Positions 1 through 4,500 of a stretch of 6,189 nt of DNA are shown one piece after another. The stretch spans positions 1-6,189 of the forward strand of contig JAQUCZ010000072.1 of NCBI GenBank assembly GCA_028685945.1, given 5' to 3'. The translations under genes and the position numbers were made by a program. The stretch is from Sulfurimonadaceae bacterium (GTDB lineage: Bacteria; Campylobacterota; Campylobacteria; Campylobacterales; Sulfurimonadaceae). Numbering within the stretch: position 1 is the first letter of the stretch; each line of letters starts with the position of its first letter. Below the pieces are notes generated by a model, which was given only the letters and a program-made list of their open reading frames with translations, made no database searches and was not told the DNA's origin.

Positions 1-1
1 C

Positions 2-1885
2 GGCACCTTTCCGAGCGCTTCGTCCAAAAGCAAATCCTCTATTACTATCCGCGGTATGAGCGCCAACGGAACCCTCTTTTTGCTTGACGGACGTCGTTTG
101 GCAGGAGAGGTACAAAACCCGTACGATTTGGAGCGCATCCCTGCGGCTATTATCGAGCGTATCGAGATTGTTAAAGGTCCTATGAGTTCGCTTTACGGAG
201 CCGATGCGGTAGGCGGGGTTATCAACATCATCACCAAACGCCCTAAAAACGAGCTGCAAATAGATGCGGGAGCACGCTACGGCATCTCCGAAGAGGGCGA
301 AGCGGACAACCTTAATCTTAGTCTCTCACTGCAAGGCAAAAACGGCGATTTCGGCTACAGCGCGTATGCTACGCTAACGACAACGAAGCCTTATACGCAA
401 AATGAGAGTGAGAATGTTTGGGTGCCTACGCTTACAGGTCCTGTAGCACCTTCGGCACATTCAAACGGCGGGATAAAAAACATAGCCGACGTGTATAGTG
501 AGGACGTAACCTACCGCGAAGAGAGCGAGGTATTTACGACGGGAACGCGCCTTTCGTACGATTTTAGTTCCGATTTTACGATGAGGCTTGATCTCAATTA
601 CTTCACCGAAGAGCGCGAGGGTGCGTACATAGGGTATTTTCACCCATCAAACTACACGAGTGGACCGAATAAAATTCCCGTCTTTAACGTTCCCGTAAAC
701 TCTAAAGACGAAAACGAGCGTTTAGATATCAGCGTCGATGCAACCTACACGCCGCTAGAGGAGCTTGAACTCAAAGCAAGAGCTTATAGAAGCTATTATG
801 AAAAGCGCAACACGACGAGTGCAAGGGAGTGGGCGGCGATGGGGTACGCTTCTAGGAGTGCTTCAGAACAAAACGGGATGGATGCCAACGTAGATTTGCA
901 AGTAGCAGAACTGAGTGCGTTGTATATGCCGCACGAAGAGCATATAGTAACACTCGGCGGGGAATACAGAGAAGAGAAACGCGAAGCAAGCGTGTTTGCA
1001 CAAGGCAACGAACTGACCGAGAAAAAGATGGACTACAAATCCGTGTATCTGCAAGAGGAGTGGCAGGCAAGCGAAGCGCTTAGCATCATTTTAGGTGCGC
1101 GTTATGATGCCATCAGTACCGCAGAGAACAAAACGACCCTGCGTATCGGCGGACTTTACGAGTTTGATGCAATGGCAAAACTGCGTGCCAATTTTGCCCA
1201 AGGCTACCGCGTACCCGATATCCGTGAGATGTATATCCAAAAACAAACACCGAACGGGCTTCAAATCGGTTCACAGATTATGGGTTACGATCTTAAACCC
1301 GAAGCGACTAATGCGTATGAGATCGGTTTAGGCGGGCATAACGAAACATTTGCCTATGATCTGGTTTTTTTCTATAACGACGTAAGCAATATGATTACCC
1401 AAGTTATGGGAACCTACAACTCTAATGCTGCCTATACGTTTGAAAACGTAGCCGATGCGTACACGGCGGGCTTGGAGCTCTCTTTAAAATACGATTTCAC
1501 GCCGAATCTGCAAGGAAGCTTGTACTACACGGAGCTGCAAACGGAGAATAAAGAGACAAACAAAGAGCTAGAGTTTCAACCCGAGAGAACGGCACAGGCG
1601 GGGGTCGATTATAAACTCACCCCTGCGCTTAACCTCGGCGTTTTTGCAAAATATATCGGCAAGCAGCATTACACCGATACCCTCAACCGAGGCTCCTCTT
1701 CGGAGACGACGGTTGCAAAAACGACCGACGCTTTTGCGCTTGTAGATTTGCGCACGGAATATAAACTCGATACAATGCTTACCCTCTACGGTGGCATCAA
1801 CAATCTTGCCGATACGGGGGTCGAAGACGTTATCGGCTCTAATGCGGGACGGTACTATTTCGTAGGTGCGAGAGCCAAATTTTAA
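2..1885 (+). CDS. TonB-dependent outer-membrane receptor, 5' end missing
   Basis: The frame is open to the left edge, so the ATG at position 56 is internal and not the start. The 627 visible residues begin inside the plug domain. Plug hallmarks are ITIRG (visible residues 14-18), FLLDGRRL (26-33) and IERIEIVKGPMSSLYG (51-66), followed by GGVINIIT, the usual plug end. From about residue 85 to the end the protein has the alternating, aromatic-rich pattern of a 22-strand beta-barrel. It closes with YYFVGARAKF and a C-terminal phenylalanine, the outer-membrane assembly signal. Signal peptide, TonB box and the first part of the plug lie outside the window. Family knowledge: such receptors import siderophores, haem, cobalamin or metal complexes using TonB-ExbBD energy. 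The plug wording is closest to the CirA/FepA-like group, but the ligand cannot be assigned. A Spy/CpxP-like gene follows after 42 bp, probably in the same transcript, which hints at a metal-related ligand. Confidence 0.93.
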   Translation, partial: GTFPSASSKSKSSITIRGMSANGTLFLLDGRRLAGEVQNPYDLERIPAAIIERIEIVKGPMSSLYGADAVGGVINIITKRPKNELQIDAGARYGISEEGEADNLNLSLSLQGKNGDFGYSAYATLTTTKPYTQNESENVWVPTLTGPVAPSAHSNGGIKNIADVYSEDVTYREESEVFTTGTRLSYDFSSDFTMRLDLNYFTEEREGAYIGYFHPSNYTSGPNKIPVFNVPVNSKDENERLDISVDATYTPLEELELKARAYRSYYEKRNTTSAREWAAMGYASRSASEQNGMDANVDLQVAELSALYMPHEEHIVTLGGEYREEKREASVFAQGNELTEKKMDYKSVYLQEEWQASEALSIILGARYDAISTAENKTTLRIGGLYEFDAMAKLRANFAQGYRVPDIREMYIQKQTPNGLQIGSQIMGYDLKPEATNAYEIGLGGHNETFAYDLVFFYNDVSNMITQVMGTYNSNAAYTFENVADAYTAGLELSLKYDFTPNLQGSLYYTELQTENKETNKELEFQPERTAQAGVDYKLTPALNLGVFAKYIGKQHYTDTLNRGSSSETTVAKTTDAFALVDLRTEYKLDTMLTLYGGINNLADTGVEDVIGSNAGRYYFVGARAKF

Positions 1886-1889
1886 GACC

Positions 1890-1907
1890 CACATGCCATG
1901 GCATGTG
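1890..1907. repeat. 18-bp perfect palindrome between receptor gene and small exported-protein gene
   Basis: CACATGCCATGGCATGTG is its own reverse complement. It lies 4 bp after the receptor stop codon and 20 bp before the next start. As RNA it could fold into a 7-bp stem with a CATG loop. The bases after it are A-rich, not T-rich, so it is not an intrinsic terminator. It could be a protein-binding site or an RNA element that sets relative expression of the two genes. The function is unknown. Confidence 0.55.
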
Positions 1908-1917
1908 AAAAATATAT

Positions 1918-1922
1918 AAGGA
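1918..1922 (+). promoter_or_regulatory. Ribosome binding site that decides the start of the Spy-like gene
   Basis: AAGGA lies 5 nt before the ATG at 1928. The in-frame ATG at 1898 lies inside the palindrome, has no such site, and would put charged residues ahead of the signal peptide. The ATG at 1922 overlaps the site itself. The start at 1928 is therefore preferred. Confidence 0.75.
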
Positions 1923-1927
1923 TGATT

Positions 1928-2386
1928 ATGAAAAAAATAGCAACACTTCTTTTAGCGGCCACACTCTGGTGTGCCACACTTCATGCCGAGGGCGGCAACA
2001 ACCATAAAATGGGGCTTGTTTTGGCATTGCCGCACCCTATGAAGGTGATTATTCCCAATTACGAAAGCTACGGTTTTACCAAAGAGCAAGATGCAAAAAT
2101 GCAGGCGATCATCGGTGAGATGCCTGCGAAAATGCATGCCATGTTTGACGAAGTGGAGGCACTCGAGAGCGAGATACGCGAAGCGGTGATGAAACATGCC
2201 AAGAGCAAAGAAGCGCTTGCGCAAAAGCTCGACAAGCTCCAAACGCTCAAACGCAATATCACGGCACTTCATATCGACACCGTATTGCAAATCAGAGAGA
2301 TTATGAGCAAAGAGCAGTACAAAATGATGATGCAAGAGCTCCAAAAACTGCAAAAACAAAGCCAACCGCATAAACATAACCACTAA
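1928..2386 (+). CDS. Exported Met/His-rich Spy/CpxP-like periplasmic protein
   Basis: The protein has 152 residues. Residues 1-20 are a Sec signal peptide: MKK, a hydrophobic core, and likely cleavage after LHA at residue 20. The mature part is almost entirely predicted helix, rich in Lys, Glu, Gln and Met. Two motifs resemble the LTxxQ signatures of Spy/CpxP proteins: FTKEQ (50-54) and MSKEQ (126-130). They flank a long amphipathic helical stretch (about 66-120). The mature chain has 11 methionines, including MMM at 133-135, and 8 histidines, three of them in the tail PHKHNH; this suits metal binding. Family knowledge: Spy/CpxP-type proteins act in the periplasm as chaperones or as sensors of envelope or heavy-metal stress. 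The role here is inferred. No partner histidine kinase or sigma factor is visible. The gene sits directly behind the TonB-dependent receptor and is followed by a terminator, so the two form the end of one unit. Confidence 0.72.
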   Translation: MKKIATLLLAATLWCATLHAEGGNNHKMGLVLALPHPMKVIIPNYESYGFTKEQDAKMQAIIGEMPAKMHAMFDEVEALESEIREAVMKHAKSKEALAQKLDKLQTLKRNITALHIDTVLQIREIMSKEQYKMMMQELQKLQKQSQPHKHNH

Positions 2387-2390
2387 TTTT

Positions 2391-2426
2391 CAAAGGCGCG
2401 CACCCTTGCGTCTTTGTTTCCTTTTT
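2391..2426 (+). terminator. Rho-independent terminator after the Spy-like gene
   Basis: CAAAGGCGC (2391-2399) pairs with GCGTCTTTG (2408-2416) in a 9-bp stem with one G-T wobble and an 8-nt loop. The T-rich run TTTCCTTTTT (2417-2426) follows directly. It starts 4 bp after the stop codon. The opposite strand has no comparable T-run after the stem, so it should work mainly for + strand transcription. Confidence 0.8.
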
Positions 2427-2510
2427 GTTCACTTCTTTAGGCATGATACGTTTTTTTTGCTCGGGCTTCTCCATATTCTCTTTTTTGCGCGAGTAATGAG
2501 AGATTATTAA

Positions 2511-2539
2511 TTTACGTGTAAGTCTATATAGACTATGAT
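2511..2539 (+). promoter_or_regulatory. Sigma-70-type promoter for the phosphorylase-like gene
   Basis: A -35-like TTTACG (2511-2516) and a -10 TATGAT (2534-2539, five of six consensus bases) are separated by exactly 17 bp. The region follows a terminator and precedes the first gene of the next unit. Transcription would start near 2546 and leave a leader of about 105 nt. The stretch between the terminator and this promoter (2427-2510) is T-rich and shows no convincing gene. Confidence 0.6.
2521..2534. promoter_or_regulatory. Palindromic operator candidate in the promoter spacer
   Basis: AGTCTATATAGACT is a perfect 14-bp palindrome. It fills the 3' part of the -35/-10 spacer and touches the first base of the -10 box. 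A dimeric regulator bound here would occlude or remodel the promoter. No regulator gene is visible in the window, and the motif matches no operator I can name. Confidence 0.45.
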
Positions 2540-2601
2540 TAAGCATAGCGACTCGGCGTGCAAATGCGCGCACGGTGCGGTTAAAAGAGAAAAAGAACGG
2601 G

Positions 2602-2623
2602 TGCATCGGAGTGTTTCGGTGCA
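2602..2623 (+). other. Hairpin in the leader of the phosphorylase-like gene
   Basis: Bases 2602-2610 (TGCATCGGA) pair with 2615-2623 (TTCGGTGCA) in a 9-bp stem with two G-T wobbles and a GTGT loop. GATTTTGTT follows, so the structure could act as a weak attenuator or as an mRNA stabiliser. It ends 18 nt before the ribosome site. It matches no riboswitch class I know. Confidence 0.3.
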
Positions 2624-2641
2624 GATTTTGTTACAACAAAC

Positions 2642-2647
2642 AAGGGA
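2642..2647 (+). promoter_or_regulatory. Ribosome binding site that decides the start of the phosphorylase-like gene
   Basis: AAGGGA lies 4 nt before the ATG at 2652. The upstream in-frame ATG at 2535 falls inside the -10 hexamer of the predicted promoter, so it would not be on the transcript. The peptide between the two ATGs looks non-native: basic and Cys-rich, with no family similarity. Confidence 0.75.
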
Positions 2648-2651
2648 CAGG

Positions 2652-4301
2652 ATGAAACTTCACACATATGATATAAATCCACGGTATGCAACGTCGGCTG
2701 CGTATTTTTCTATGGAATTCGCCATCGATCAGGCGCTCAAAATTTACTCGGGCGGGCTCGGTTTTTTGGCAGGTTCACACATGAGAAGCGTCCATGAGAT
2801 GAAACAAAACCTCGTAGGGGTAGGAATTTTATGGAGCTACGGCTATTACGATCAGGATCGCAACGAAGATCGCACGCTCAATCCGCAATACACAAGAAAA
2901 TTTTATTACTTTTTGGAGGAGCTGCCTACGAAGGTTACCGTCAGGATCAACGGTAAAGAGGTAACGGTAAAAGGATTTTATCTCAATCCAGAAATCTTCG
3001 GTACCGCGCCGCTTATCTTGCTCTCGACCGATGTCGAAGAGAACGATTACCTCTCCCGCACCATCACCCATAAGCTCTACGACGGTAACGAGAGAACCCG
3101 TATCGCCCAAGAGATTGTTTTGGGGATCGGCGGAACGCGCATGCTTGAAGCGATCAACCATCATGTGGATATTTACCACATGAACGAGGGGCATTCCCTG
3201 CCTCTTGTGTACGAGCTTTACGGCAAATTTAAAGATATTCAAAAGGTACGCGAAAAAGTGGTATTTACCACCCACACCCCCGAAGCGGCGGGGAACGAAA
3301 CCCATGATATCAACTTTTTGCACGAGATGGGATTTTTTGCCGACGTCGATCTGGCAACGGTGCGCAACTTAAGCGGCTACGAACACGACAACACTTTTAG
3401 TTTGACGGTAGGTGCACTGCGTGTCGCCAAACGAGCCAACGCGGTTTCAAAGATACATGCCAAGGTTTCCAATGAGATGTGGGCACACGTAGAGGGTAAG
3501 TGCGAGATTATCCCTATCACAAACGCGCAAAACAGAAAATACTGGGCAGACAAAACCTTGCTTAGAGCGCTTGACGAGCATGAAGATTACGAGATTCTTG
3601 CGCGCAAAAAACACCTTAAAAAGATACTTTTTGAAGAGGTCGCCGACCAAAGCGGCAAGATGTTCGATCCCGAGGTTCTTACTATCGTTTGGGCGCGCCG
3701 TTTTGCCGAATACAAACGCCCGGGGCTTTTAAAATACGATTTTGAGAGATTCTTGCGCCTTATCAATAATCCTATCATGCCCGTACAGATCATTTGGGCA
3801 GGAAAACCCTACCCGACCGACTACGGCGCGATAGAGATTTTTAACGAGCTGATCCATATCAGCCACAAATATAAAAATATTGCCGTACTTATCGGGTACG
3901 AACTCTCCCTTTCGCGCCTTCTTAAACAAGGAAGCGATATCTGGCTCAATACCCCGCGCATCACCCGCGAGGCAAGCGGTACGAGCGGGATGTCGGCGAG
4001 CATGAACGGCTCGATCCACTTCTCGATCAACGACGGGTGGCATCCCGAATTTGCGAGGGACGGCAGAAACGCCTTTACTATTCCAGAGATCGATCATCGT
4101 CTGAGCATCGCCGATCAAGACAGGATCGACAATAAAAATATGATGGATATGCTTGAGAACAACATCATCCCGATGTACTACAACGATCCGAAACAGTGGG
4201 TCGATATTATGAAAAACGCGATGTCGGAGATCGAGGTGGAGTTTAACTCGGGGCGTATGGCACACCAGTATTACGAATATTTATTTGATCATAAAGTATA
4301 A
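2652..4301 (+). CDS. Compact alpha-glucan phosphorylase-like protein (GT35 type) lacking the PLP lysine
   Basis: The protein has 549 residues, against about 800-850 for typical glycogen phosphorylases. Compact homologues are known in some archaea and bacteria. It begins almost directly with the family block AYFSMEFAID (17-26) and IYSGGLGFLAG (31-41). Next come YHMNEGHS (175-182) and FTTHTPEAAGN (205-215), then the C-terminal nucleotide-fold half. There, ARRFAEYKR (348-356) aligns with the KRIHEYKR segment of muscle phosphorylase, so R350 and K355 match the phosphate-binding Arg569 and Lys574. AGKPYP and WLNTPR follow. The cofactor motif reads EASGTSGMSASMNG (440-453); the family normally has GTSGMKAAMNG, so S448 replaces the lysine that holds pyridoxal phosphate. 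Active members release glucose-1-phosphate from alpha-1,4-glucans using phosphate, in the cytoplasm. Whether this one is catalytic is uncertain. It has its own promoter; the nucleotidyltransferase/mutase gene lies 199 bp downstream. Confidence 0.88.
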   Translation: MKLHTYDINPRYATSAAYFSMEFAIDQALKIYSGGLGFLAGSHMRSVHEMKQNLVGVGILWSYGYYDQDRNEDRTLNPQYTRKFYYFLEELPTKVTVRINGKEVTVKGFYLNPEIFGTAPLILLSTDVEENDYLSRTITHKLYDGNERTRIAQEIVLGIGGTRMLEAINHHVDIYHMNEGHSLPLVYELYGKFKDIQKVREKVVFTTHTPEAAGNETHDINFLHEMGFFADVDLATVRNLSGYEHDNTFSLTVGALRVAKRANAVSKIHAKVSNEMWAHVEGKCEIIPITNAQNRKYWADKTLLRALDEHEDYEILARKKHLKKILFEEVADQSGKMFDPEVLTIVWARRFAEYKRPGLLKYDFERFLRLINNPIMPVQIIWAGKPYPTDYGAIEIFNELIHISHKYKNIAVLIGYELSLSRLLKQGSDIWLNTPRITREASGTSGMSASMNGSIHFSINDGWHPEFARDGRNAFTIPEIDHRLSIADQDRIDNKNMMDMLENNIIPMYYNDPKQWVDIMKNAMSEIEVEFNSGRMAHQYYEYLFDHKV

Positions 4302-4342
4302 GCCAGTTTCTTTAAGAAGAAGCGGAGGTGCTCAGTTTCTCT

Positions 4343-4363
4343 CCCGTATCTCTAAGATACGGG
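4343..4363 (+). repeat. Intergenic hairpin A (first of four in the 4302-4500 gap)
   Basis: CCCGTATCT (4343-4351) and AGATACGGG (4355-4363) form a perfect 9-bp stem with a 3-nt CTA loop. TAGCTTCAGG follows, so there is no T-tract and it is not an intrinsic terminator. The 199-bp gap between the two genes otherwise holds only three further hairpins, an AT-rich patch and a ribosome site; I see no small gene in it. Confidence 0.6.
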
Positions 4364-4378
4364 TAGCTTCAGGGGGTT

Positions 4379-4398
4379 GTAGGGACATTTGTCCCTGC
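4379..4398 (+). repeat. Intergenic hairpin B, REP-like
   Basis: The core stem AGGGAC (4381-4386) / GTCCCT (4391-4396) with an ATTT loop is extended by one G-T and one G-C pair to 8 bp. It begins with GTAG (4379-4382). A GTAG tetranucleotide at the foot of a short palindrome is the signature of REP elements handled by RAYT (Y1) transposases. No RAYT gene is present in the window, so this is resemblance only. Confidence 0.45.
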
Positions 4399-4425
4399 CA
4401 CTTTATGGGCTTTGCTCATAAAGTG
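4399..4425 (+). repeat. Intergenic hairpin C, the longest stem
   Basis: CACTTTATGGGC (4399-4410) pairs with GCTCATAAAGTG (4414-4425) in a 12-bp stem with one G-T wobble and a TTT loop. It abuts hairpin B with no gap, so the two could stack coaxially as RNA, or as extruded single-stranded DNA. No T-run follows it. Confidence 0.6.
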
Positions 4426-4444
4426 CGTAACATCAGTTAAAACA

Positions 4445-4460
4445 TCGGGGGTTTCCCCGA
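4445..4460 (+). repeat. Intergenic hairpin D
   Basis: TCGGGG (4445-4450) pairs with CCCCGA (4455-4460) in a perfect 6-bp GC-rich stem with a GTTT loop. An AT-rich stretch without a T-run (ACACATATTATATTAAAT) follows, so it is a poor terminator. It is the last structure before the next gene, 23 bp ahead of that gene's ribosome site. Confidence 0.5.
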
Positions 4461-4483
4461 ACACATATTATATTAAATAGATA

Positions 4484-4490
4484 AAGGGGA
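4484..4490 (+). promoter_or_regulatory. Ribosome binding site of the nucleotidyltransferase/mutase gene
   Basis: AAGGGGA lies 10 nt before the ATG at 4501, slightly longer than usual spacing. The ATG is supported because the encoded protein starts directly with the beta-strand leading into the nucleotide-binding loop (MKAVVMAGG), where this family normally begins. Confidence 0.65.
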
Positions 4491-4500
4491 ATACCAGTAA

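Noticed and set aside
1898..1927. A ten-residue longer start of the Spy-like protein at ATG 1898
   Set aside because: It lies in the palindrome, lacks a ribosome site, and would place charged residues before a normal signal peptide that starts cleanly at 1928.
2451..2458. T8 run as a second terminator
   Set aside because: No stable GC-rich stem directly precedes it. It lies 25 bp beyond a complete terminator.
2301..2606. A 101-codon open frame on the - strand, rich in Lys/Glu, across the terminator and promoter region
   Set aside because: It overlaps the end of the Spy-like gene, the terminator and the promoter. It shows no recognisable domain or ribosome site, and its composition reflects the T-rich + strand.
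2535..2651. A 39-residue N-terminal extension of the phosphorylase-like protein starting at ATG 2535
   Set aside because: That ATG lies inside the -10 hexamer, has no ribosome site, and adds residues unlike the family. ATG 2652 has AAGGGA at good spacing.
4343..4460. CRISPR array
   Set aside because: The palindromes differ in sequence and spacing. There is no direct repeat with regular spacers.
4399..4470. Intrinsic terminator after the phosphorylase-like gene
   Set aside because: Hairpins C and D are stable, but neither is followed by a T-run, so read-through into the next gene is at least as likely.
4466..4474. AT-rich patch TATTATATT as a -10 box for the nucleotidyltransferase/mutase gene
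   Set aside because: No -35-like hexamer lies at 16-18 bp; that place is taken by the GC-rich hairpin D. A promoter with only a -10 box is possible but not supported enough to list.
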